A stretch of 64,000 nt of DNA from Pedobacter ureilyticus (GTDB taxonomy: Bacteria > Bacteroidota > Bacteroidia > Sphingobacteriales > Sphingobacteriaceae). Position 1 is the first letter of the stretch; each line of letters opens with the position of its first letter. The position numbers were made by a program, and so were the translations under genes. The notes below the pieces were generated by a model. It was not told the DNA's origin. It did no database searches and worked only from the letters and a program-made list of their open reading frames with translations. Location: NCBI RefSeq assembly GCF_005925345.1, contig NZ_SSHJ01000019.1:1-64000 (forward strand), given 5' to 3'. Of the stretch, positions 35,239 to 44,087 are shown piece after piece.

Positions 35239-36117
35239 ATGGAAGAATTTGAAGTAAGTCAGGCTGCTAAAAAAACCAAAACCGTATACGTATCTACTAT
35301 TTTTAGTATTGCGCTAGTATTGTTGATGTTGGGCATGCTCGGTTTAATTTTAGTACATGCCAAAAATTTGTCTAATTACGTTAAAGAAAACATCGTTCTT
35401 AATATCATTGTTGATGAAGGCGCTAAAGAGACTGAAGTATTAGCTTTTAAAAAGAGTTTAGACAACAATGTTGCAGTTAAGCAAACACAATACATAAATA
35501 AGGAAGTTGCACAACATAACCTTACTAAAGATTTAGGCGAAGATTTTGTGAATTTCTTAGGCTACAACCCGTTACTTTCTACCATAGATGTTTACATGAA
35601 GGCTGATTATGCCAACAACCAGAACATTGATGCCTTGAGAAAAAGCATGGAGAAAAATCCCGTGGTTAAAGAAGTAGTTTATCAGAGTTCTTTAATAGAT
35701 ATGGTAAACAAGAACATCAATACCATTGGTTTAATTGTGTTAGGCTTTGCTGGTATTTTACTAGTGATTGCTATCGCCTTAATTAATAACACCATCCGTT
35801 TAGCCATTTTTTCTCAGCGTTTCTTAATTAAAAGCATGCAATTGGTGGGGGCCACTAAAAACTTCATTAGGCAACCATTTATACTTGTTGCTGCCTTACA
35901 CGGTATTATTGCGTCATTTATTGCTATTATTATCCTTTTAGGATTATTATACTATGCGCAGCAAGAACTACCAGAAATCATTATTTTAAGAAACTTTACA
36001 GAATTTGGTTTGGTGTTCATTAGTTTGGTAGCTATTGGTATTTTTATCACCGGAATAAGCACTTGGTTTGCGGTAAGCAAATATTTACGATTAAAAATTT
36101 ACGATCTATACAGATAA
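35239..36117 (+). CDS. ftsX: Cell-division permease-like protein FtsX
   Basis: FtsX is the membrane half of the FtsEX ABC-like complex, which controls septal peptidoglycan hydrolases. The 292-residue protein has an N-terminal segment (about 20-45), a large periplasmic domain (about 46-160) and three further hydrophobic segments (about 165-285), the usual four-segment plan. The C-terminal half has the RFLIKSMQLVGATKNFIRQPF signature of the FtsX/MacB permease core. ftsE is not beside it, which is common in Bacteroidota. Its stop overlaps the next ATG by 1 bp. Confidence 0.92.
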   Translation: MEEFEVSQAAKKTKTVYVSTIFSIALVLLMLGMLGLILVHAKNLSNYVKENIVLNIIVDEGAKETEVLAFKKSLDNNVAVKQTQYINKEVAQHNLTKDLGEDFVNFLGYNPLLSTIDVYMKADYANNQNIDALRKSMEKNPVVKEVVYQSSLIDMVNKNINTIGLIVLGFAGILLVIAIALINNTIRLAIFSQRFLIKSMQLVGATKNFIRQPFILVAALHGIIASFIAIIILLGLLYYAQQELPEIIILRNFTEFGLVFISLVAIGIFITGISTWFAVSKYLRLKIYDLYR

Positions 36118-36344
36118 TGTCAGATAAAAAAACAACTTCTGCAACGCAGAAACCAAAAGAAGAATTGGTCTTCAGTAAGAAAAATTACCAATTATTAATC
36201 ATCAGCATTGCTATTGTAGTGGTTGGCTTTATCTTAATGATGGGTGCCGATGGCGATATCTACGATATTAGAAGAACATTAATTGCCCCTATGGTAGTGC
36301 TTTTCGGCTTCGCATTTGGGGTCTACGCTGTTCTAAAGAAATAA
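36117..36344 (+). CDS. DUF3098 family small membrane protein
   Basis: A 75-residue protein with a basic, Ser/Thr-rich N-terminal tail (about 1-27) and two hydrophobic segments. The first is followed by ILMMGADGDIYDIRRTLIAP. This matches DUF3098 in size and layout, a family found next to ftsX in Bacteroidota. The ATG at 36117 shares a base with the ftsX stop, so translation is probably coupled. An alternative upstream frame (from 36063) overlaps ftsX and is not needed. The role is unknown, though the neighbourhood suggests a link with cell division. Confidence 0.85.
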   Translation: MSDKKTTSATQKPKEELVFSKKNYQLLIISIAIVVVGFILMMGADGDIYDIRRTLIAPMVVLFGFAFGVYAVLKK

Positions 36345-36352
36345 AAATTGTT

Positions 36353-36360
36353 ATATTTGT
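36353..36360 (+). promoter_or_regulatory. -7 box at the DUF2281 gene
   Basis: TATATTTG fits TAnnTTTG and is 2 bp from the ATG at 36363. If used, the mRNA would be leaderless or would start just inside, in which case the ATG at 36384 could serve instead. Confidence 0.4.
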
Positions 36361-36362
36361 TT

Positions 36363-36566
36363 ATGACGGCTACAAAATTGCAAATGGAAATCGAATCCTT
36401 ACCTGCCCATTTGAGACAGGAAGTTGCTGATTTTGTTGCTTTTTTAAAAACAAAGACAGCTAAAAAAACGAAATTAAAATCTCGTGAGTTTGGTTATGCC
36501 AAAGGAAAAATTAGGCTATCAGATGATTTCGACGAACCTTTAGATGTATTTTCGGATTATCAATAA
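36363..36566 (+). CDS. DUF2281-family antitoxin
   Basis: A 67-residue protein of the DUF2281 type: a helix-rich N terminus (LQMEIESLPAHLRQEVADFV) followed by a basic, then acidic tail (FGYAKGKIRLSDDFDEPLDV). The tail pattern KGKIxLSDDFDEPL is common in antitoxins that pair with PIN-domain toxins. Its stop overlaps the next ATG by 1 bp, supporting coupled translation as a toxin-antitoxin pair. The pair interrupts the ftsX-DUF3098-uppP-truB cluster. Confidence 0.85.
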   Translation: MTATKLQMEIESLPAHLRQEVADFVAFLKTKTAKKTKLKSREFGYAKGKIRLSDDFDEPLDVFSDYQ

Positions 36567-36952
36567 TGTCATACTTATTAGACACTCATACCTTTCTATG
36601 GTTTGTAGAAGGAAATAAGCAATTACCGCAAAACATCATTTCTAGAATTAATAATATTAACCAATCTTGTTACATCAGTATCGCTTCTTTTTGGGAAATT
36701 GCAATAAAATTGCAGCTAGGAAAACTTGAGTTAGATATTGAGTTTAATGAATTATTCAAATTTGCCCAAAGAAATCAGATCGAAATAATTGAAATTAGTG
36801 AACTACATCTAATGGCATTATTAGATTTAGAGCCACATCACAAAGATCCTTTTGAAAGGTTGATCATCTCACAATCCATTGTGGAGAACTTAACATTATT
36901 ATCGAAAGATACCCAAATGAGTAAATACAAAATACAGCTGCAATGGGAGTAA
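36566..36952 (+). CDS. PIN-domain toxin (VapC-like)
   Basis: A 128-residue PIN-domain protein, predicted to be an Mg2+-dependent ribonuclease toxin. The first catalytic Asp is in YLLDTHTFLWFVEGN, a Ser/Glu pair in ISIASFWEIAIK, and the last Asp in HHKDPFERLIISQS followed by TLLSKDTQMSKY. This is the usual acidic triad or tetrad of VapC-type toxins. It overlaps the DUF2281 antitoxin by 1 bp. It ends 14 bp before uppP and does not seem to share that gene's function. Confidence 0.9.
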   Translation: MSYLLDTHTFLWFVEGNKQLPQNIISRINNINQSCYISIASFWEIAIKLQLGKLELDIEFNELFKFAQRNQIEIIEISELHLMALLDLEPHHKDPFERLIISQSIVENLTLLSKDTQMSKYKIQLQWE

Positions 36953-36966
36953 AACCATTATAATAA

Positions 36967-37761
36967 ATGAACTATCTACAAGCAATTATCCTTGCTATTA
37001 TTGAAGGATTAACCGAGTTTTTGCCGGTATCTTCTACAGGCCACATGATTATTGGCACCGCTTTGATGAATATGGAGCCTACTCCTTTTGTTAAGCTTTT
37101 TACCATTGTGATCCAACTTGGCACCATACTGTCTGTGCTGGTATTGTACTTTAAACGCTTTTTTAAATCACTAAACTTCTATTATAAATTGGTAGTAGCA
37201 GCAGTACCTGCCTCAATTTTAGGTTTGTTGCTAAACGACTTTATAGACTCGCTGCTAGAAAGTCCTTTAATGGTGGCTGTAATGTTGGTAGTTGGCGGAG
37301 TAATCCTTCTTTTTGTCGACAAATGGTTTAATAAGCCGCGTATCGACAACTCTGACGAAATATCCTACAAACAATCTTTTGTCATTGGGCTTTACCAATG
37401 TTTAGCGCTAATTCCGGGAACATCCCGCTCTGCCAGTACCATTGTGGGCGCTATGACACAAAACCTTACCCGTAAGGCAGCAGCCGAATTTTCTTTCTTT
37501 TTGGCCATCCCAATGATGTTAGGAGCTTCTGTTGTGAAACTATATAAATTTTTAAAAGAAGGCCATACATTCTCAAGTCAAGAAATCAACCTTTTGGTTA
37601 TCGGCAACATCGTTGGTTTTGTCGTTGCCATTATCGCAATTAAAACGTTCATCAACATCCTTACCAAACACGGTTTTAAAGCTTTTGGATGGTATCGGAT
37701 AGTTGTGGGATTGATTATCTTAGTTTTATTACTTTCGGGCCACGAGTTATCCATTATATAA
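36967..37761 (+). CDS. uppP: Undecaprenyl-diphosphatase
   Basis: UppP recycles undecaprenyl diphosphate to the monophosphate carrier used for peptidoglycan and other envelope polymers. The 264-residue protein has about eight hydrophobic segments and both family motifs: EGLTEFLPVSSTGHM near the N terminus and PGTSRSASTIVGAM in the second half. Length matches the BacA family. It follows the toxin-antitoxin pair by 14 bp and precedes truB by 30 bp. Confidence 0.95.
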   Translation: MNYLQAIILAIIEGLTEFLPVSSTGHMIIGTALMNMEPTPFVKLFTIVIQLGTILSVLVLYFKRFFKSLNFYYKLVVAAVPASILGLLLNDFIDSLLESPLMVAVMLVVGGVILLFVDKWFNKPRIDNSDEISYKQSFVIGLYQCLALIPGTSRSASTIVGAMTQNLTRKAAAEFSFFLAIPMMLGASVVKLYKFLKEGHTFSSQEINLLVIGNIVGFVVAIIAIKTFINILTKHGFKAFGWYRIVVGLIILVLLLSGHELSII

Positions 37762-37765
37762 TCAG

Positions 37766-37773
37766 TAAATTTG
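37766..37773 (+). promoter_or_regulatory. -7 box of truB
   Basis: TAAATTTG fits TAnnTTTG and lies 18 bp before the TTG start codon of truB. It suggests that truB can also be transcribed on its own. Confidence 0.4.
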
Positions 37774-37791
37774 CGGCCTAAATAAATCACG

Positions 37792-38532
37792 TTGCAAGAA
37801 AACACTACATTTCCAGATTTCAATTTTGCAGAAGGCGAACTCCTTCTCATTAACAAACCTTACCAATGGACTTCTTTTGACGTAGTTGGAAAAATCCGCA
37901 ATTCGTTAAAACCGGCGAAATTAAAAGTTGGCCACGCAGGCACTTTAGATCCTTTAGCTACAGGCTTGTTAATTATCTGTACCGGAAAACTAACTAAGCA
38001 AATCGATACTTTCCAAGCTGAGGAAAAGGAGTATACAGGCACTTTGGTACTTGGAGCCACTACTCCGTCTTACGATATGGAAACCGAAGTGAATGCTAGC
38101 TTCGACATTTCTGGCATTACCAAAGAACAAATTTTAGCTGCAACAGCCCAATTCAAAGGCGATATCTCTCAATATCCGCCAGCACACTCTGCAGTAAAAG
38201 TAAATGGCGAACGCTTATACGTAAAAGCACGCTTAGGTGAAGAAGTAGAACTAAAAAAACGTTTTGTAACCGTCAGCGAATTTGAAATTACAAAAATATC
38301 TTTACCAGAGGTTGATTTTAGGATAGTTTGTAGCAAAGGGACTTACATTCGTTCGTTGGTTTCTGATTTCGGGAAAGCGCTAAACAATGGCGCTTACTTA
38401 TCTAAATTGACACGCACCCGCAGCGGCAATTTTTTGCTGAGCAACGCATTTGAACTGCCAGAATTCATTGCTTATCTTCGTGAGAAGAGAGAACAAGCAA
38501 AAGTAAATACGGAAACCAATGAAAAAGCATAA
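37792..38532 (+). CDS. truB: tRNA pseudouridine(55) synthase
   Basis: TruB makes pseudouridine at position 55 of the T-loop of tRNAs. The 246-residue protein has the catalytic Asp53 in VGHAGTLDPLATGLL, preceded by LLLINKPYQWTSFDVV and followed by KGTYIRSLVSDFGKAL. The start codon appears to be TTG (37792), because conserved sequence begins at FNFAEGELLLI and there is no suitable ATG. It overlaps the downstream YitT-like gene by 14 bp. Confidence 0.93.
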   Translation: MQENTTFPDFNFAEGELLLINKPYQWTSFDVVGKIRNSLKPAKLKVGHAGTLDPLATGLLIICTGKLTKQIDTFQAEEKEYTGTLVLGATTPSYDMETEVNASFDISGITKEQILAATAQFKGDISQYPPAHSAVKVNGERLYVKARLGEEVELKKRFVTVSEFEITKISLPEVDFRIVCSKGTYIRSLVSDFGKALNNGAYLSKLTRTRSGNFLLSNAFELPEFIAYLREKREQAKVNTETNEKA

Positions 38533-39382
38533 CAAAAGTGAAAAAATACGCATGGCAAGAGAAATCCTCTTTATGTGCCTTGGCGTTATTTCTGCATGTT
38601 TTGGGTTAAAAAGCTTTTTGATGCCAGAGCATTTTATTGATGGTGGCGTAACAGGCATCTCTTTATTGCTCAGTACGCTAACAGGATGGAATTTATCTTA
38701 CCTCATTATCATCATCAACATTCCTTTTATTATTTTAGGATATAAACAGATTGGCAGCACCTTTGCACTTAAAACAGCTATCGCAATTGCAGCGCTATCT
38801 TTGGGTTTAATTTTCATTCCGTTTCAGCCCATTACACACGAAAAAGTTTTGATTGCTTTTTTTGGTGGTTTCTTTTTGGGTGGCGGCATTGGCTTGGCTA
38901 TGCGTGGTGGTTGCGTGATAGACGGCACCGAAGTTTTGGCGCTTTACATTAGCAGAAAGAGCCAGCTTACCGTTGGAAATATCATTTTTATACTCAACAT
39001 TGTGATTTTCCTTTTTGCTGCTTATTTCATCAACATTGATACCGCTCTATACGCTATCCTTACTTATTTATCGGCAACCAATACTATTGATTTTATTGTT
39101 AACCGACTGGAAGCTTATACTGGCGTAACCATTATTTCTGAAGAAAATGAAACGATCAAGATGTTCATTATCAATGAAATGAAACGCGGTGTAACTATCT
39201 ACAAAGGAGAAGGTGGCTATTTGCAGAAAAAAGACATCGACATTATTTATACCGTAGTAACCAAGCTAGAATTGAGCAAACTACAAGATAAAATAAACGA
39301 AATCGACTCTAATGCGTTTGTTGTACAGCAGCAAATTGCCGATTTAAAAGGTGGCGTAGTGAAGCGTCAGGCTTTGCATTAA
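38519..39382 (+). CDS. YitT family membrane protein
   Basis: A 287-residue integral membrane protein. Residues about 12-200 form five or six hydrophobic segments of the YitT membrane domain (SACFGLKSFLMPEHFIDGGV, GGCVIDGTEVLALYISRKSQ). The C-terminal DUF2179 domain (about 215-285) includes RGVTIYKGEGGYLQKKD. The family is widespread and its transport role is not established. It overlaps truB by 14 bp, so the genes are probably co-transcribed. Confidence 0.88.
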   Translation: MKKHNKSEKIRMAREILFMCLGVISACFGLKSFLMPEHFIDGGVTGISLLLSTLTGWNLSYLIIIINIPFIILGYKQIGSTFALKTAIAIAALSLGLIFIPFQPITHEKVLIAFFGGFFLGGGIGLAMRGGCVIDGTEVLALYISRKSQLTVGNIIFILNIVIFLFAAYFINIDTALYAILTYLSATNTIDFIVNRLEAYTGVTIISEENETIKMFIINEMKRGVTIYKGEGGYLQKKDIDIIYTVVTKLELSKLQDKINEIDSNAFVVQQQIADLKGGVVKRQALH

Positions 39383-39488
39383 AAGTTTGACTGATAAAAA
39401 TGAACCAAATAGGCACATAGATTATTTCGTCTTAAAATTAAAAACTATGTGACTGCCCGGTCAGAAACTAAAAATAGATTTAATCGTT

Positions 39489-40526
39489 TTGAAAACATAT
39501 ACTCAACTTTCGGATTTTAAAAAATTAAATAACGCAATAGTTACTATCGGTACTTTTGACGGTGTGCATTTTGGACATCAAAAAATTATCAAAAGGTTAT
39601 GCGAACTGGCAAAGTCTTCAGGAGGAGAAAGTGTGTTGTTAACTTTTTTCCCGCACCCGCGGATGATTATTGATCCCGAAAATCAAGATCTGAAAATGAT
39701 TAACACCATTGATGAAAAAGCTCAAATCTTAGCTAGTTTAGGTGTAGACCATTTAATTATCACGCCGTTTACGAGAGATTTTTCTAATTTAAGCGCAGAA
39801 GAATACATCAAAAACATTTTGGTAGATGCCATTGGCACTAGGAAAATTATTATCGGCTACGACCACCGATTTGGTAAAGACCGATTGGGTAACATCCAAA
39901 CTTTAGCAGAAAATGCAGCAGTATTTGGTTACAGCGTAGAAGAAATACCTGAACAAGACATTAATGACGTTGCCGTTAGCTCTACAAAAATCAGAAAAGC
40001 ACTTTTAGATGGCGATGTAGGCTTAGCTAACGACTACCTAGGCTATGCATTTTCTATCTACGGGCCTGTAATTAAAGGCGATAAAATTGGGAGAACCATT
40101 GGTTTCCCTACAGCAAACATTTTTGTTGCCGAAACCTACAAATTGATACCCGGAGATGGCATTTACGCCGTTACCGTAGAATTGGAGTCGGAGGTCGGAA
40201 GTCCGAAGTCCGAAGATAATAATGCTCAATCTCACACGTCAAACAGTAAAACAAATAATTCTTTATTTGAACTTCCGACATCGGACATCAGACATCAGAC
40301 TTACAAGGGAATGGCCTATATTGGCCAGCGTCCTACGATCAACGGCATGACACGCAACATAGAAGTGAACATCTTTGATTTCGACAAGGAAATTTACGGA
40401 CAAAATATCAAGATGAACTTCCTGGCTTTTTTAAGGCACGACGTTAAATTTACAGGGTTAGAAGCATTAAAACAACAATTGCAGCAAGACAAGGCCAACA
40501 CGCTTTTATTTTTTGAAGGAAAATAG
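39489..40526 (+). CDS. ribF: Bifunctional riboflavin kinase / FAD synthetase
   Basis: RibF phosphorylates riboflavin to FMN and adenylylates it to FAD. The 345-residue protein has an N-terminal nucleotidyltransferase domain (about 1-170, TIGTFDGVHFGHQ and SSTKIRKALLDGDV) and a C-terminal kinase domain (KGDKIGRTIGFPTANI, GQRPTINGM). Translation starts at TTG (39489) just before conserved KTYTQLSDFKKLNNA. The protein is some 35-40 residues longer than most relatives. The excess is one insert (about 233-271) inside the kinase domain, between DGIYAVTVEL and YKGMAYIGQRPT. That insert looks like a coding repeat and is noted separately. Confidence 0.92.
   Translation: MKTYTQLSDFKKLNNAIVTIGTFDGVHFGHQKIIKRLCELAKSSGGESVLLTFFPHPRMIIDPENQDLKMINTIDEKAQILASLGVDHLIITPFTRDFSNLSAEEYIKNILVDAIGTRKIIIGYDHRFGKDRLGNIQTLAENAAVFGYSVEEIPEQDINDVAVSSTKIRKALLDGDVGLANDYLGYAFSIYGPVIKGDKIGRTIGFPTANIFVAETYKLIPGDGIYAVTVELESEVGSPKSEDNNAQSHTSNSKTNNSLFELPTSDIRHQTYKGMAYIGQRPTINGMTRNIEVNIFDFDKEIYGQNIKMNFLAFLRHDVKFTGLEALKQQLQQDKANTLLFFEGK
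40185..40301. repeat. In-frame repeat insertion inside ribF
   Basis: About 117 bp (39 codons) that disrupt the conserved kinase-domain strand pair. The ends are imperfect inverted repeats: the left arm (40187-40215, units GTCGGAGGTCGGAAGTCCGA) and the right arm (40272-40300) match at 23 of 29 positions when one is inverted. Each arm is built of short direct units (GTC-GA-G). The middle is A/C-rich. The insert is a multiple of three and keeps the frame open, so it has the hallmarks of a mobile palindromic repeat domesticated as protein. Confidence 0.75.
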
Positions 40527-40651
40527 TTTCCTTGTCATTTATATTCCTAATAGCGCTAATTCGAAAGAGAGTTCAACTTTTTTCAGTATTTTGTGGCTGT
40601 GGTATGTTCTTTTGAGACGAATACCTCATTCCTTAAAAATATACTTAGCTG

Positions 40652-42877
40652 ATGACACACTTACCAGTACTTATTTCCGACTTAGGATTGATACTCGCCG
40701 CAGGTGGTATAACTACGCTCTTATTTAAAAAGATAAAGCAACCACTGGTATTGGGTTACATCCTTGCAGGAATTATTGTTGGGCCCTATCTTAACTTTAC
40801 GCCAACAGTAACCGACCATAAAAGCATTACTACTTGGGCCGAAATTGGGGTTATATTTTTGCTGTTTAGCTTGGGGCTAGAATTTAGTTTTAAAAAGCTA
40901 GCAAAAGTTGGTGGCTCGGCAGGCATTACCGCAGTAGTAGATGTGTTTGGCATGTTTGCCTTAGGTTATGGTACAGCCTGGTTATTAAATTGGCCAACCA
41001 TGGACCGCTTCTTTTTGGGCGGCATCATGTCTATCTCCTCCACTACTATTATTATGAGGGCTTTTGATGAGCTTAACGTAAAGCATAAGAAATTTGCAGG
41101 GTTGGTATTTGGGGTGCTCATTGTGGAAGACCTATTTGCCATATTGATGCTAGTGTTGTTCTCTACACTGGCAGCTAGTTCAAAATTTGAAGGAGGTGAA
41201 GTACTGCTATCCGTACTCAAACTCGGGTTCTTCCTAACACTTTGGTTCTTGGCCGGCATCTTCTTAATTCCGTCTTTTTTAAAGGCTACTAAAAAACTGA
41301 TGAATGACGAAACAATGCTGATAGTATCGCTTGCTCTTTGTCTTACCATGGTCTTGCTGGCAGTTAAAGTGGGTTTTTCTCCAGCGCTTGGTGCCTTTAT
41401 TATGGGTTCTATACTGGCAGAAACTACCCAAGCAGAACGAATTGAACACCTTACCACTTCGGTTAAAAACTTATTTGCTGCAATTTTCTTCGTATCCGTA
41501 GGAATGATGATTGATCCGCAGATATTGATTGACCAAGCCGTACCTGTATTGGTGATCTCAGCAAGTGTAATTTTAGGGAAATTTCTTTTTGCGGGGTCGG
41601 GAGCACTACTCTCTGGTCAGCCGTTAAAAACTTCCATTCAAACCGGGCTTAGCTTAACACAAATTGGTGAGTTTTCTTTTATCATTGCCACCCTAGGGCT
41701 TAGTCTAAAGGCCACTAGCGAAACGCTGTATCCAATTACCATTGCTGTTTCGGCGCTAACCACATTTACCACGCCATACATGATTAAACTTGCAGATCCG
41801 ATGCATCGTTTATTTAATAAAATTTTGCCGCAAAGATGGATCAACGCCATAGAACGATACAGTACAAGTGCCGCCGGAATAACCACCATGCCCGATTGGA
41901 AAATTCTGCTTAGGGCTTACACCATTAATACCATTACCCATGGGGTTATCATTACCGCTATTGTGCTCCTGGTTTCAAGTTACTTACATCCATTTATCGT
42001 TAATAACATTACCAATGGCATCAATGGCATCATTATAAGTATCATCATTTCCTTTCTTATCATGTCGCCATTTTTGTGGGCTCTTTCGGTAAGGCGCATA
42101 GAGAAAACGGCATATTCTCACCTGTGGCTTAACAAAAAATATACAAGAGGACCACTCATCGCTATTGAGGTTTTTAGGATAGCATTAGGTACGTTCTTTG
42201 TTGGCTTTTTAATCTATCAATTTTTTGATACATGGACCGCCGCCAGCATTGCAGTTGGCCTAATAGTTTTGGTAATGGTGATATTTTCTAGAAGGCTACA
42301 AAGTTTTTACGAACGTATGGAAAACAGGTTTTTCTATAACCTTAATGCCAGAGAAGCAGCAAAAAAACAACCAGAAATTTTACCTTGGGATACGCACTTG
42401 CTCGAATTAACAGTAGCGCCAGAGTCGAAATTAGTAGGACAAACCTTGGTAGATTTGGCAGTAAGGGAAAAGTACGGCATTAACATCGCCATGATTGAGC
42501 GTGGAAAAATCATGATCCCAACGCCAAAACGTGATGAACGCCTATATCCAAATGATAAAGTATTGGTAATTGGTACCGATGATCAACTGGCAAGTGTTAA
42601 ACATTTATTCGACAGAGATCAAACGGAGGTAGACGAAGACGAAACATTTCCTAAACAAGATATGGCACTCCAAAAGATTGTCATCAATAGCAAATCTCCA
42701 GTATTTGGACAAACCATTAGAGATAGTGGCATAAGAGAAAAAACCCAAGGGCTGGTAGTTGGTATTGAAAGAAATGGCCAGCGGATCTTAAATCCAGACT
42801 CTCACATGGTTTTTGAAAACGAAGATATTGTTTGGATAGTGGGAAACAATAAGCGTATTCCAGAATTATTGAAATAA
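40652..42877 (+). CDS. Kef/CPA2-type cation:proton antiporter with RCK C-terminal domains
   Basis: A 741-residue membrane protein. The N-terminal part (about 1-390) is a CPA2 antiporter domain with 10-13 hydrophobic segments (PLVLGYILAGIIVGPYLN, GFSPALGAFIMGSILAETTQ). A second membrane block (about 420-550) follows, then two RCK_C/TrkA_C-type domains (about 565-645 and 665-741; ESKLVGQTLVDLAVREKYG and NSKSPVFGQTIRDSGIREK). No NAD-binding RCK_N domain is visible between them. It probably exchanges K+ or Na+ for protons; ion and regulator are unknown. It is a single gene. Confidence 0.88.
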   Translation: MTHLPVLISDLGLILAAGGITTLLFKKIKQPLVLGYILAGIIVGPYLNFTPTVTDHKSITTWAEIGVIFLLFSLGLEFSFKKLAKVGGSAGITAVVDVFGMFALGYGTAWLLNWPTMDRFFLGGIMSISSTTIIMRAFDELNVKHKKFAGLVFGVLIVEDLFAILMLVLFSTLAASSKFEGGEVLLSVLKLGFFLTLWFLAGIFLIPSFLKATKKLMNDETMLIVSLALCLTMVLLAVKVGFSPALGAFIMGSILAETTQAERIEHLTTSVKNLFAAIFFVSVGMMIDPQILIDQAVPVLVISASVILGKFLFAGSGALLSGQPLKTSIQTGLSLTQIGEFSFIIATLGLSLKATSETLYPITIAVSALTTFTTPYMIKLADPMHRLFNKILPQRWINAIERYSTSAAGITTMPDWKILLRAYTINTITHGVIITAIVLLVSSYLHPFIVNNITNGINGIIISIIISFLIMSPFLWALSVRRIEKTAYSHLWLNKKYTRGPLIAIEVFRIALGTFFVGFLIYQFFDTWTAASIAVGLIVLVMVIFSRRLQSFYERMENRFFYNLNAREAAKKQPEILPWDTHLLELTVAPESKLVGQTLVDLAVREKYGINIAMIERGKIMIPTPKRDERLYPNDKVLVIGTDDQLASVKHLFDRDQTEVDEDETFPKQDMALQKIVINSKSPVFGQTIRDSGIREKTQGLVVGIERNGQRILNPDSHMVFENEDIVWIVGNNKRIPELLK

Positions 42878-42972
42878 CTTTATTTTTTTATTACTGAGAA
42901 ATTGTTCCATAGTGTGAGTACCACCAACCAATTTAGTGACTTGCATCAGAAAGAATAGAGATACTTAAACCT

Positions 42973-42980
42973 TACCTTTG
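42973..42980 (+). promoter_or_regulatory. -7 box of the truncated globin gene
   Basis: TACCTTTG fits TAnnTTTG and lies 19 bp upstream of the ATG. The nearest TTG is too far for a standard -33. Confidence 0.4.
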
Positions 42981-42999
42981 TATATCAAAATTCGCGAAG

Positions 43000-43392
43000 A
43001 TGGCATTAGCAGATATTCACAAGTTAGAAGATATCCAATTATTAGTAAATACTTTCTATTCACGAGTACGTGAAAATGAATTATTAGGCCCATTATTTAA
43101 TGAGCGTATTGGCGATAGATGGCCAGAGCACTTAGAAAAAATGTATCGCTTCTGGCAAACTATTCTTTTAGAAGTGCATACCTATACAGGCAGCCCATTC
43201 CCACCCCATGCCAAACTTCCGGTAAGCCAACTTCATTTTGATACTTGGCTAAACTTATGGCACCAAACGGTAGATCAATTTTTTGCCGGAGAAAAAGCTA
43301 CAGATGCCAAATGGCGTGGCGATAGAATGGCAGAAATGTTTATGTATAAAATTGAGTATTATCGTAATAACGATGCTAAGCCATTGATGTAG
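43000..43392 (+). CDS. Group III truncated hemoglobin
   Basis: A 130-residue heme protein of the 2/2 globin fold. LVNTFYSRVRENELLGPLFN is the typical start, the heme-proximal His is in LPVSQLHFDTWLNLWHQTVD, and the aromatic pocket residues (FWQTILLE) precede it. These proteins bind oxygen or NO; a role in peroxide or NO handling is usual but unproven here. It is a single gene between the Kef-like antiporter and the LysE-like exporter. Confidence 0.9.
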   Translation: MALADIHKLEDIQLLVNTFYSRVRENELLGPLFNERIGDRWPEHLEKMYRFWQTILLEVHTYTGSPFPPHAKLPVSQLHFDTWLNLWHQTVDQFFAGEKATDAKWRGDRMAEMFMYKIEYYRNNDAKPLM

Positions 43393-43433
43393 TTTTTGGG
43401 ATTCAAGATTATTCTAGTTGCAGAAGAGCACTA

Positions 43434-44087
43434 CTAATCAAAGTAAATTACTACCTGCTTAACAATTAAATACAGCGCCAAGCAATACAAAAAAATAGCT
43501 ATACTTTTATTGATCAATCTGCTGCTTAGCGTAAACTTCTCTTGAATAAATTGAGCAAAATGCGCATAACCATATAATGCAAGCATAGAGCCCACACCAG
43601 AACCTAGACTAAAAATAATTAACGAAAGATATGAGGTCGTAATCCATTCGTGAAGAATAACGTAGTTACCAAAAAACAACCAAAAAGGTATTTGCACGGG
43701 ATTCAGTACACCTAAAATCACACCATAAAGCACGCTTCCTTTCCTACTGTCGGTGGCCTTAGGCTGATTGACCTTATCTCGGTTAAGCCATGTTAAAGTG
43801 CCCATTACCAGCAACAACACCATCATAAAAAGATCAACCAAAAAGCTCAACTGAAAATTGCCGAGTTTGATGGTGTCAATATCTACATCACTAGAAATCC
43901 AGCGGGCAAAACGCATCATGCCGAAAGTAAAAAAAACTTCTATTGCGGAAAAAGCTAGGATAAAGCCCCAAGCTTGGCGCATACCACGGTTAATGGTTAA
44001 CTGTGCCAAAGTTAGGTTAATATTACCCGGCGGGATGTATCCCATTGCGTTAAGCGCAACGCCAATTAGAAAGGTAACTACGAGCAT
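43434..44087 (-). CDS. LysE/RhtB-family amino acid exporter
   Basis: A 217-residue inner-membrane protein with six hydrophobic segments. The N-terminal GYIPPGNINLTLAQLTINRG matches the P-G-P-like LysE/RhtB signature in a weakened form. LysE family members export amino acids or related small molecules; the substrate is unknown. It is convergent with the globin gene with a 41-bp gap and follows uvrA on the same strand after 113 bp. Confidence 0.8.
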   Translation of the reverse strand: MLVVTFLIGVALNAMGYIPPGNINLTLAQLTINRGMRQAWGFILAFSAIEVFFTFGMMRFARWISSDVDIDTIKLGNFQLSFLVDLFMMVLLLVMGTLTWLNRDKVNQPKATDSRKGSVLYGVILGVLNPVQIPFWLFFGNYVILHEWITTSYLSLIIFSLGSGVGSMLALYGYAHFAQFIQEKFTLSSRLINKSIAIFLYCLALYLIVKQVVIYFD

